Below, in pieces: positions 1 to 11,600 of a stretch of DNA of 64,000 nucleotides. The DNA is taken from assembly GCA_023614405.1 (NCBI GenBank), contig CM042684.1:467551650-467615649 (forward strand), given 5' to 3'. Each line of letters starts with the position of its first letter. Position 1 is the stretch's first letter. The translations under genes and the position numbers were made by a program. Source of the DNA: Avena insularis (lineage: Eukaryota > Streptophyta > Magnoliopsida > Poales > Poaceae). Under the pieces are notes generated by a model, which was not told where the DNA came from, searched no databases, and was given only the letters and a program-made list of their open reading frames with translations.

Positions 1-1
1 A

Positions 2-2025
2 AACAAACCTAAGCTGTCATTTCTTAAGGTTTGGGGATGCGATGTTTATGTGAAGAAACTTCAACCGGATAAACTCGAACCCAAAGCAGAAAAATGCGTC
101 TTCATAGGATACCCTAAGGAAACAATTGGGTATACCTTCTATCACAGATCCGAGGGCAAGGTTTTTGTTGCCAAGAATGGATCCTTTCTTGAGAAGGAGT
201 TTCTCGCGAAAGGTGTGAGTAGTCGGAAGGTAGAACTCGAAGAGGTTATTGAACCTTCTCTTCATGGAATGGCGAGTGGCGCAGCACCGGAAGTTGTTTT
301 GGAGTTGACTTCACCTGATGAAGAGAGAGCTAATGATAATGATCATGAAACTCGAAGAGGACACTACCGAACCTCGCAGGTCAAGCGTGACACGTCAGCT
401 CTGAACTGTACGGCAATCCTGTTGTGAATTGCATGGTTGATGAAATGGATGACCCTGTGACGTATGAAGAAGCGATGATGAGCCCGGATTCCAACAAATG
501 GCTAGAAGCCATGAAATCTGAGATGGAATCCATGTACGAGAACCAAGTTTGGAACTTGGTGGACTTACCTCACGACCGAAAGGCCGTTGAGAATAAATGG
601 ATTTTCAAAAGGAAAACTGATGCTGATGGTAACGTGACCATCTATAAGGCTCGACTTGTCGCAAAGGGGTTTCTACAAATTCAAGGAGTTTACAACGATG
701 AGACATTCTCTCCCATAGCGATGCTTAAATCGGTTAGGATTATGTTAGCAATTGCTGCATATTTCGATTATGAAATATGGCAGATGGATGTCAAAACTGC
801 GTTCCTCAATGGTAAGATTGAAGAAGAGTTGTATATGATACAACCTAAGGGTTTTGTCGATCCTAAGGATGCTAATAAGGTGTTCAAACTTCAGCGATCC
901 ATCTATGGACTGAAGCAAGCATCACGAAGTTGGAATCTCCGCTTTGATGAGGTGATCAAAGAGTTTGGATTTGTCCAAACATATGGAGAGGTTTGTATTT
1001 ACAAGAAAGTGAGTGGGAGCAATGTGGCATTTCTGATATTATATGTGGATGACATATTATTGATTGGAAATGATATAGATCTTTTAAACAGTGTTAAAAG
1101 TTATCTAAACAACAAATTTTCGATGAAAGACCTTGGTGAAGCGTCATATATATTAGGCATTAAAATCTATAGAGATAGATCAAGGCTCCTAATTGGGCTA
1201 TCACAGAGTACATACCTTGATAAGATATTAAAGAAGTTTAATATGGACGAAAGTAAGAAGGGGTTCTTACCTATGTTGCAAGGCAAGACATTGAGTAAGA
1301 CTCAAAGTCCGGCTATGGCGGAAGAAAGAGAGATGATGGATAAGATCCCCTATGCCTCGGCCATGGGCTCTATTATGTATGCCATGTTATGTACAAGACC
1401 GGATGTGGTACATGCTATTAGTTTGACTAGTAGGTACCAATCTGATCTAGGTTCGGAACACTGGATAGCGGTAAAGAACATCCTCAAGTACTTGAGAAGA
1501 ACTAAGGATATGTTTCTCATATACGGAGGTGAAGAAGAGCTAGTCGCTAAGTGTTATGTCGATGCTAGCTTTGACACCGATCCGGATGACTCTAAGTCTC
1601 AATCCGGATACGTATTTCTCTTGAATGGAGCAGCAGTTAGTTGGAGGAGTTCCAAACAACCTGTGGTGGCTGGATCAACAACGGAGGCAGAATATGTTGC
1701 TGCTTCAAAAGCGGTGCAGGAAGCAGTTTGGATGAAAGAGTTCATTACGGAACTGGGTGTGGTTCCCAGTGCATTGGACCCAATGGTGATCTATTGTGAC
1801 AACAATGGAGCCATAGCCAACGCAAAGGAACCAAGGTCTCACAAGAATTCCAAACATATTAAGCGCCGGTTTCACTCCATCCGCGAGCATGTCAAGGATG
1901 GAGATATAAAGATTTGTAAAGTACACACGGACCTGAATGTAGCAGATCCGTTGACTAAAGTTCTCCCTAGGGCAAAACATGATCAACACCATAACTCCAT
2001 GGGTGTTAGATTTATCACTATGTGA
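2..2025 (+). pseudogene. Copia pol: integrase C-terminus, reverse transcriptase, RNase H (frameshifted)
   Basis: The frame is open from base 2 (WGCDVYVKKL, then CVFIGYPKE, the usual Copia integrase tail) to a stop near 427. The polyprotein resumes one frame over, near YGNPVVNCMVDEMDDP, and runs to 2025. A frameshift in the linker, roughly 330-420, is the simplest reading. In the second frame the RT core shows WQMDVKTAFLNG, YGLKQASRSWN and the catalytic YVDDILLIGND. The RNase H part shows the DASFDTD, STTEAEYVA and YCDNNGA motifs and ends VADPLTK. These are the normal catalytic blocks of RT, copying RNA to cDNA in virus-like particles. The RT/RNase H half still looks intact; the whole polyprotein is not. 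Confidence 0.9.
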
Positions 2026-2045
2026 ACTAGATTATTGTCTCTAGT

Positions 2046-2058
2046 GCAAGTGGGCGAC
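2046..2058 (+). other. Polypurine tract of the Copia element
   Basis: A purine-rich stretch (CAAGTGGGCGAC) sits immediately before the 3' LTR, where plus-strand DNA synthesis is primed. Related elements have AAGTGGGAGACT here, so this copy has a point change. Confidence 0.6.
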
Positions 2059-3714
2059 TAGAGGAAATATGCCCTGAGAGGCAATAATAAAGTTGTTATT
2101 ATATATTCCTTATACATGATAGATGTTTATTTTACATGCTAGAAATGTATTGATTCGGAAACATCAATACATGTGTGTTTAATAAACAAAAAGGGTTCCT
2201 AGTCATGCCTCTCTTATAGACTAGCTTGTTGATTAACAAGATGATCAAGGTTTCCTGATCATGGACATTGGATGTTGTTAATAACAAGGTCACACCATTG
2301 GTGGAATGATGTGATGAACATTCATCCGAAGTATAGCATTACGATCAAGTCATTATGTTTATATTTCTATAACATCATATGGAGTAATCTTTATCCTTAG
2401 ACCATGAGATCATGTTAATTGCTAACACCGGAAGAGTATCTTGATAACATCAAACGTCACACCGTAATAGGGTGACTATAAAGATGGGTTCAGTACTACG
2501 AAGGTGTTATGTTGAGGCTCATGGATCAAGAGTGGAATTTGTCAATCCATATGACGGATAGATATACTCTGAGCCCTCTCGGTGATATCACATTAGGATA
2601 GCTTGCAGGCAAGTGATGTGATCACTAGAATGTTATATCACGGGAACGAGAAAAGAGTGCATGTCGGTAACGAGATCAAACTAGGTATGGAGATACCGAT
2701 GATCGAATCTCGGAAATGTAATATATCGAGAGACAAAGGGATTTAGTTACAAGCGTTAAAGGTTCTCACGATCACAGGAGTCATCGTTGAATGTGTAGGA
2801 GTCAGTACGGATCTCTAGATCCCGCTGCTGATTATTGATCGGAGAAGGGTCTCGATCATGTCTGCATTATTCGTGAATCGTAGGGTGGCACACTTAAGAG
2901 TTACCGGACACCATTTTGGAGCACATATGTTTCAGACGAAAGAATTGCAAAGCGCAGGAATTGTTTCAATAGAAACCGGAAATTGTTTCGGGTGAAATTG
3001 CAGAAGGTGGTTCTGCATGTGATATTGAAATATTGCAAGGGGCTATATGTGAATGTTTGTTAATTAAAGTAATTCACAAAATTCTGAATAAATTTAATAA
3101 AAATAGTTTTATTAAATGAGAGAGCATTAAATTTGGAGAAATTTAATGCATTTAAAGTGGAGACTTTAAAAGGGAATGTGAAGAGGCATTTTAATGTGGA
3201 GGGGTTACCACCACATGAATGGGGGAGGTGAGGGTCAGCCCCCCATGTGCCGGTCATGGAGAGAGGGGGCACCCCCCTCCTCCTATAAAAGGCCACCCAT
3301 TCCCTCCTTCATCCATACACCTCCTTGTGAAGGATCTCTCTCCCCCTCTAGAATTATTCCCCCATGGTCTCGGATTAGCGGGATACATGTTCCCGGTGGC
3401 ATTTCATCTGGAAGGAGTTGCTGCTTCCGCTGGATCGCTAGAGCAAGGAGGTGGAGGTTGTCTGGTGGCTTGAACGTGTGTGTGAGTGCAATGCGCTACT
3501 GAGTTGCGGCGCTCAGACTTCCTCACGATCTTGAGATCGGCAAGTGTATGACTACATCAACCATGAGTTTCTACTCGTTAACAAAGCTCGTTGTCTACGA
3601 GGGTAAGTTCTCGTTGGATGTATGTCCACCCGTTGCTTTGTACCTAGTAGATAGATCTTGGCGTGTAGTTCACACCGTAGGAAATTTTTTGTTTTCTATG
3701 CTGCGGACCCAACA
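2059..3714 (+). repeat. 3' LTR of the Copia element
   Basis: This sequence of about 1.66 kb begins TAGAGGAAATATGCCC (a degenerate TGTTGGAAATATGCCC start) and ends CTGCGGACCCAACA. It directly follows the polypurine tract. Sequence identity changes abruptly after 3714 to Gypsy gag. Short ORFs in it (for example 3194-3502) are not considered genes. Confidence 0.8.
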
Positions 3715-4826
3715 GTTGGAATAGACACTGGTATAGTAGGTTCAGGTACAATTACTTCAGGTATAGCTTGTTCAGGAGGAGTCCAATCTTCATAATTCTT
3801 GCTTATGTTAGACATTAATTCCTCAGCTTCCTTAGGAGTCCTATTCCTGAAAACACAATCAGCACAACTATTTAGGTATGTCCTAGATTCTTCGGTTAGT
3901 CCATTATAAAATATATCAAGAAGCTCATTCTTAGGTAATGGACTTCCAGCCTATGCATGAATCAAAGCACAAAACCTTACCCATGATTCAGGTAATACCT
4001 CTTTCTCTCACTGTTTAAAATCAAAAAGTTCCTGCAAAATAGCATGTCTAGCACTAGGAGGAAAATATTTCTACAGGAAAGTACTAATCAAGCAATCAGG
4101 GCTATCAATAGATACAGGAGGTAAATTACTAAACCAAGTTTTAGCTTCTCCTTTCAGTGAATAGGGGAAAATATTAGCAACAAAGTAAGTATGCATCTTA
4201 ATATCATCAGAAAATAAGCCACTCATGGTAGAAAGTTCATTCATATGTGCTACCACAGTTTCATTCTTAGTCCCACAAAAAGGTTCTTTCTCAACAATAG
4301 CTATGTAAGATAGATCGAGAGAGAAATCATAATCTTTATCTATAATTTTTATGGGAGAGGCAGCAAACTTAGCAATAGGAGATAATTTGGGTCTAATAGT
4401 ACGCCTCTCAAGGAGACTCTTAGCAGCGCTCCTATCATGGGTGTTTTTACATTCTTTAATAAATTCATCGGTCATCTCAACATAACCATCTTCAATATCA
4501 TAACTCTCACTAGACTCAGGTGAACTAACAGGTGTGGTAGTGTCTTCATTAGGAGTTTCAGTATTTCCAGCTATAGTTCTAGCAATCGTAGAATCTAGGA
4601 AAGGACCTAATGAACCACTCTTATCAAGCACAGTAGAAGCAGCATCATAAGCATCAGAAGTTTCAGATTCAGCAGTAGTAGCAGTGTGTGTAGCATGTGT
4701 ATGTGGTGGTGTAACAAGCTTACTCGTAACAGATGGTGAATCAAGAGCAACAGAGGTGTTCAGAACCGTACCTCTTCTTGTAGTGGATGGTAAAATAGGA
4801 ACCTTGCCATCACGAGACTTACCCAT
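3715..4826 (-). pseudogene. Gypsy-type gag, N-terminal part, decayed
   Basis: On the minus strand an ATG at 4826 opens 251 codons (start MGKSRDGKV), with a gag block near its end (PYSLKGEAKTWFSNLPP). This is the capsid-like part that packages element RNA. The frame stops at 4071-4073, but the same frame continues as recognisable gag (ARHAILQELFDF, PESWVRFCALIHA, LLDIFYNGLTEESRTYLNS, RNRTPKEAEELMSNIS). It is broken again by two more in-frame stops near 4019 and 3953. It is cut at 3714/3715 by the Copia LTR. The coding part follows the LTR and primer site at 4885-6293 on the same strand. Confidence 0.85.
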
Positions 4827-4884
4827 GATGGATGGATAGCAGCGAACAATAGAGAATCCAAGTGAACTTTTTAAATAAAGCTAT

Positions 4885-4906
4885 GGTCCCCAGCAACATC
4901 GCCAGA
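4885..4906 (-). other. Primer binding site of the Gypsy element
   Basis: Read on the minus strand, TCTGGCGATGTTGCTGGGG lies about 10 bases past the LTR end. Related Triticeae Gypsy elements have TGGCGCCGTTGCCGGGG here, the site where tRNA primes minus-strand DNA. Two CpG-type changes are visible. Confidence 0.65.
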
Positions 4907-4915
4907 AAATAGTCT

Positions 4916-6293
4916 TGATGACCCACAAGTATAGGGGGTGTATCGCAATATTTTCGAGGGAAGTGAAACCCAATTTATTGATTCGACATAAGGGGAGCCA
5001 AAGAATATTTATAAGCCTTAACAACTGAGTTGTCAATTCAACTGCACCTGGAAACAATCTTGCTCACATCAATTTTATTAGTAGCAACAGTTTTGTAGTA
5101 GGAATAGTAAAGTAGTAGCAGTAGTAAAGTAAAGACAGCAGTAACAATAGCAGTAAACAGTAGGATTCGAGTGCGGTAGGCATAGGGATGGATGGACGGG
5201 CGTTGCATGGACAAGACAATTCACATAGCAATCAGAACATACAGCAATTGCAGATAAATAAGATAAAGCATCCAAGTACTAGATAATCCTAGGCATGTGT
5301 TCCATATATAGTCATACGTGCTCGCAATGAGAACTTGCACAACATCTTTTGTCCTGCCAGCCCGTTTGCAGCGGGGCCTCAAGGAACCTCTGGCAATTAA
5401 GGTGATCCTTTTAATAGAGCACCGAGCAAAGCATTAACACTCGTGAACACATGTGATCCTCACATCAAAGCCATTCCTCCAGATTATCCCGATTTATCGC
5501 CATGGGCCATTGGTTCCGGACAACAACGTGTGTATACAACTTGCAGATAAGACCATAAACAATACTATCATAATGAATCAATAACATGTTCAGATCTGAA
5601 ATCATGGCACTCGGGCCCTAGTGATAAGCATTAATCATAACAAGTCACAACAAAGTCATAAAGCATTAATAAAAGATACTAGGCACCATGCCCTAACAAT
5701 CCGATGCTATTACATGAACGATCTCATCCAATCCCTACCATCCCCATAGCCTACAGCGGGGGATTACTCACTCATAGATGGGGTAAACATGGATGGTCGA
5801 TGGAGAATCGATAGTGATGATGATGGTGATGATCTCCTCTAATTCCCCGTCCCGGCAGGGTGCCAGAACGGAGTTTCTGGTGCTGTTTCGTGGAATATGG
5901 TGGTGGCGGCGGAGAGGAACTCCTTCTGGAAAAACGTCGAACCCCCCTGAGTTTTTAGGTCAGAAGGTAACTTATAGGCGAAGAGGGAGACCGAGGGGGA
6001 GTGCAGGCGGACCACCTGGCCGCGGCTGGCTTGCCTGCGACTAGGTGGTGTGGCCAGGGCCCAGCCCCCCTTCGTCTCGTATTCTGGCTCCCGGAGTCTT
6101 CTGGTGAAATAGGATTTTCGGCATATTTTCCGGGATTTGTCCTGATAGTTGATTTTCTGCACAAAAAGTAGACACCAGGGCAATTCTGCGGAAAACAGTG
6201 CCAGTCCGCGTTAGTTGCATCCAAATCACACAAGTTTAGAGGAGAAACAATAGCAAAAGTGTTCGGGAAAGTAGATACATTTTGGACGTATCA
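4916..6293 (-). repeat. 5' LTR of the minus-strand Gypsy element
   Basis: The plus strand reads TGATGACCCACAAGTATAGG at 4916 and ends TTTTGGACGTATCA at 6293, so on its own strand the LTR starts TGATACGTCC and ends GGGTCATCA. Length is about 1.38 kb. The primer site lies on its inner side and the gag beyond. The solo LTR at 46577-48093 starts with the same motif and is from a related family. Confidence 0.88.
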
Positions 6294-8693
6294 GCCACTG
6301 ACATGTGGGACCCCCTATTAGTCGCCCTCTGCACCGCAGAGCGTCACTGGGTCGGCCCGTTTAGTTTCTCGCGCTGACCCAGTAATTCAAATATAGGTTT
6401 TTCTATTTAGACTTAGAATCAATTCTGTCCCTTAGTTTAAAAATCATTTAAGGAAGATTTACTGAACCAAATTGAGTGATTTCAATTTTGTTGGAAATCT
6501 ACTGAAAATATCTATCCAAGCCCTTTGGATTTAAATCTCTTAGAGTTAGAGATCTATCCTAGTAAAAATAACAAAACAGAAGCTTTTGCACATTCAAACA
6601 TTTTTATAAAATCAACCATAATAGCTTTTGAGTTGATTCCAACTCTCAAAAATCACATTTAACCATACCTATCTGAATATGTAATAATATTAAGGTTTTC
6701 ATGCAGTGACTTTGGACTAGTACCAAAATAATGCTATATAGGCATTTCTAGTCACTTTAAATCATTAATTATTAAAATTGAACTTATTAAAATGTGATCC
6801 AACATTTAAATCACATTCCCATCTGTTAGAATATGTGGTGATGACATGTGTCCACATGATCCCATATTTTAATTGGAGAATATTAAATCTTAGTTATTTT
6901 TCAATGAGTAGAAATTACTTTTCTCAAATAAAAAGAATGAAGATAGTTCATTAAACCTTGTGATGTTTGAGATGATACTAGATCATCAAATGTGTGCCTT
7001 AGTGTGCTAAGTAGACTAGTTAAGTATTGTTTGGTGATTGTGTATCCCGTATGTATTTATAGACGATAGCACCGACCAAGTCTACGAAGAGGAGGAGTTC
7101 TACCAAGAGGAGGAGGAAAAAAACTTCAAGCACTGCACCAACCAAGGCAAGCCTAGCACTTCAAGTAAACTGAGCAAGCTATTGTTAGCAAGCTAGCATT
7201 ATACAAGTTAACCATGCAAGTGATTACTTGCAAGCCATCATTAACAATGCAAGCTAACACTTGCAAGTGTCGTAACTATGCAAGCTATTATTAGCAAGCT
7301 AAACCTTGCAAGCTAGATAACCTAAGCAAGATGCATTAGGCATGCTTTGGTTATACCATTCTGACTTATACCTACTCCAAGTTTTATTTACAAGCTTTAC
7401 CTTCTTTACTTTACCAAAGTCCTTTACTTGTTTAAAGGTAGCATAAAGAGTATAAAACTTGACCTATCTAGTTAGGCTTAGATGTCATTCTATGGCATGA
7501 GATTGAGATTAGCATCCCACATTAGTGAACACTCTTAACTTAGTAGTTGGAACAAAACCCAAAACATGATTCACTTTAGATGGGAATACTTGGTGAAAAT
7601 GACTTGTGAAAACCTTGGAATGATGAGTCATTCTATTGAGATGTTTTGACATGTGTTGAGAAACACAAATGGTTTATGACGATGAAAATGTTGAGGCATG
7701 AGCCTTAGCCCTTTTACAAAACTGATGGTTGGGTTCGGATGTGATACCATTCCAATTTTACCATATAACCACAATACCTGATTTTTGTAAGGCTTAGCCG
7801 GAAGTTTATATGAATTAGTATTAGTTCCCTCGCAGGAGAGGTTTGAGCTAAGGCTACCTCTCAATGTTGTCCACCTATGCAATGCCCAAGATGACAGATG
7901 GTCATGGTTGGGAGGCCATGCTCATAGGAGAGGTGCTTATACTAGGGTGTGTAAAGGAAAGGTTATGTTTGATTATCTGCATACTAAGTATGATGGTTCA
8001 GGGTTACCCCTGACAGATGTATCGAATCTTGTGGTGAAAGTGTACCACCTCTGCAGAGTGTCAAACTATTCGAATAGCCGTGTCCGCGGTTATGGACAAT
8101 TGGAGTGGCCAGACTGTTCCGTTGTCAGATGTTTTCAAAATGACTTATGAAATGAATTGTGACATGACTTGACCACAACAGAGTTGTGACTATGATAACT
8201 AAGTTCCCACTTAGGTGTTTTTAAACTTCATTTTATCTTTTTTTTTCTTCTGAACTCAGCTTAGGTTTCAAACTTAACTTTACAAGTAAACTTAGAGTTA
8301 GCATTTCCTACTAGAACTATACTGCTTGTTAGTGGTAGTTTGCGAGTACTTAAAGAGTACTCATGGCTTTGTCCCTGGCTATTCCTATGGCCAGACTATG
8401 AAGGAGACTACCAAGATGAAGGAAAGTAGGACGGCTATGATAACTAGGACTATCTCCCATCGCTAGCATTGCCTATGACTCTAAAGATGGACCCCACCGC
8501 TACGCTATTTATTCCGCTACTTGATTGTACTAAGACTGGACCATGAGATCCTTATTTGTGTAAGACCTTATTATGGTTTGTAATGGATGATGTACTGTGA
8601 TATCCAATCTGTTATGTCTCGCAAAAATGGTAATCCTGGGATTGTGATGTATGGCATAACAGGCATCTGGGATTCAAAATCCGGGTGTTGACA
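6294..8693. repeat. Unclassified old repeat, possible LTR remnant
   Basis: No coding domain is recognisable. The AT-rich left half and the right part, which contains dispersed AAGCTA/CAAGC words (7100-7330) and ends CCGGGTGTTGACA at 8693, have the look of a Gypsy-type LTR or LARD. I found neither a second LTR nor a target duplication. ORFs at 7628-7882 and 7908-8150 have no recognisable features. Confidence 0.35.
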
Positions 8694-11600
8694 GAAAAGA
8701 AGACATGCAATGATGCCACTCCATCATGTGTACAACCATGTCTAGGAACCCTAGTAGCATGCTGGGATTCAACTGCCACATGCATTGTAGCACCAGTTTG
8801 AAAGATGCTGCATCACCACACACCCACTTGGATGTGTGTGTGTATCAATGTGCAACATTGTGGTTTTTTAAAAGAACACATGCAATGATTCCACTCCATC
8901 ATGTGTACAAACATTTCCAGGAACCCTAGCAGCATGCTGGGATTCAACTGGCACATGCATTGTAGCACCAGTTTGAAAGATGTTGCATCACCATATACCC
9001 ACTTGGATGTGTGTGTTTCTGTCAATGTGCATCATTGTAGTTTTGAAAAAGAACACATGCAATTATGCCACTCCATCATGTCCACATCCATGTCCAGGAA
9101 CTATAGCACCATGCTGGGATTCAACTGCCACATGCATTGTAGCACCAGTATGAAAGATGCTCCATCACCACACACCCACTTGGATGTGTGTGTGTGTGTC
9201 AATGTGCATCATTGTGGTCTTGGAAAAGAACACATGCAATGATGCCACTCCAGCATGTGTATAACCATGTCCAAAAACCCTTGCAGCATGCTGGGATTCG
9301 ACTGCCACATGCATTGTAGCACCTGTTTGAAAGAAGTTGCTTCATCACACACCCACTTGGATGTGTGTATGTATCAATGTGCATCATTGTGGTTTTGGAA
9401 AATAACACATGCAATGATGGTACTCTAGCATGTGTACAACCATGCCCAGGAACCCTAGTATCATGCTAGGATTCAACTGCCACATGCATTATAGCACGAG
9501 TTTGAAAGATGTTGCATCACCACACACCCACTTGGATGTGTGTGTGTCAATGTGCATAATTGTGGTTTTAGTAAAGGGTACATGCAATGATGCCACTACA
9601 GCATGTGTACAACCATGCCCAGTAACCCTAGGAGCATGCTAGGATTCAACTGCGACATGCATTGTAGCACAAGTTTGAAAGATGCTGCATCACCATACAC
9701 CCACTTGGATGTGTGTGTGTGTGTGTGTCAATGTGCATCATTCTGGTTTTGGAAAATAACACATGCAATGATGCCACTCCAGCATGTGTAGAACCATATA
9801 CAGGAACCCTAGCAGCATGCTGGGATTCAACTGCCACATGTATTGTAGCACCAGTTTGAAAGATGCTGCATCAACAGACACCCACTTGGATGTATGTGTG
9901 TATCAATTTGCATCATTGTGGTTTTGGAAAATAACACATGCAATGATGCCAATCCAGCATGTGTACAACCATGTCCAGGAACCCTAGTAGCATGCTGGGA
10001 TTCAACTGGTACATGCATTATAGCACCTCTTCGAAAGATGCTGCATCACCGCACACCCACTTGGATGTGTGTGTATCAATGTGCATAATTGTGGTTTTGG
10101 AAAATAACACATGCAATGATGCCACTCTAGGGTGTGTACAACTATGTCCAGGAATCCTAGTAGCATGTTGAGATTCAATTGCCACATGCATTGTAGTACC
10201 AGTTTGAAAGATGCTGCATCACCACACACCCACTTGTGTGTGTTTGTATCAATGTGCATCACTATGGTTATGAAAAAGAACATATGCAATGATGCCACTC
10301 CAGCATGTGTACAACCATGTCCAGGAACCCTAGCAGCATATTGGGATTCAACTACCACATGCATTGTAGCACCAGTTTGAAAGATGTTGTATCAACACAC
10401 ACTAACTTAGATGTGTGTGTGTGTATCAATGTGCATCATCGTGGTTTTGGAAAAGAACAGATGCAATGATGCCTCTCTAGCATATGTACAACCATGTCCA
10501 AGAACCCTACAATCATGCTGGGATTCAACTACCACATGCATTATAGCACGAGTTTGAAAGATGTTGCATCGCCACACACCCACTTGGATGTGTGTGTGTG
10601 TCAATGTGCATCATTGTGGTTTTGTAAATAACACATTCAATGATACCACTCCAGCATGTGTACTACCATGTCCAGGAACCCGAGCAGCATGTTGGGATTC
10701 AACTAGCACATGCATTGTACCACTAGTTTGAAAGATGTTGCATCACCACACATCCACTTGGATGTGTGTGTGTATCAATGTGATTTATTGTGGTTTTGAA
10801 AAAAAATACATGCAATGATGCCACTCCAGCATGTGTACAAACATGTCCAGGAACCCTAGCAGCATGCTGGGATTCAACTGCCACATGCATTATAGCACCA
10901 GTTTGAAAGATGCTGCATCACCACACACTCACTTGGATGTGTGTGTGTGTGTGTTTCAATGTCATCATTGTGGTTTTGGAATAGAACTCATGCAATGATG
11001 CCACTCCAGCATATGTACAACCATGTCCAGGAACCCTAGCAGCATGCTGGGATTCAACTTCCGCATGCATTGTAGCACGAGTTTGAAAGATGTTGCATCA
11101 CCACACACCCACTTGGAGATGTGTGTGTGTGTGTCAATTTGCATCATTGTGGTTTTGGAAAAGAACACATGCAATGATGCCACTCCAGCATGTGTACAAC
11201 CATGTCTAGGAACCCTAGCAGCATGCTAGGATTCAATAGTCACATGCATTGTAGCACCAGTTTGAAAGATGCTACATCACCACAAACCCACTTGGATGTG
11301 TGTGTATCAATGTGCATCATTGTGGTTTTGTAAAAGAACACATGTAGTGAGGCCACTCCAGCATGTGTACAACCATGTCTAGGAACCATGGTAGCATGGT
11401 GGGATTCAACTGCCACATGCATTGTAGCACTAGTTTGAAAGATGGTGCATCACTACACGCCCACTTGGATGTATGTGTGTGTATCAATGTGAATCATTGT
11501 TGTTTTGGAAAACAACACATGCAATGATGCCACTCCAGCATGTGTACAACAATGTCCAGGAACCCTAGCAGCATGTTGGGATTCAACTGCCACATGCATT

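Larger units (their letters stand above)
1..3714 (+). mobile_element. Copia LTR retrotransposon, 3' part (5' end outside window)
   Basis: The order integrase end, reverse transcriptase, RNase H, purine-rich tract, LTR is that of a Ty1/Copia element on the plus strand. Its right end (TG...CA type, closing in ACCCAACA at 3714) falls inside a minus-strand Gypsy gag, so it inserted into an older Gypsy element. The 5' LTR, gag, protease and integrase core lie left of the window, so the target duplication cannot be checked. The family resembles Triticeae Copia elements whose LTR begins with a GGAAATATGCCCTAGAGG-type motif, but I do not name it. Confidence 0.93.
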
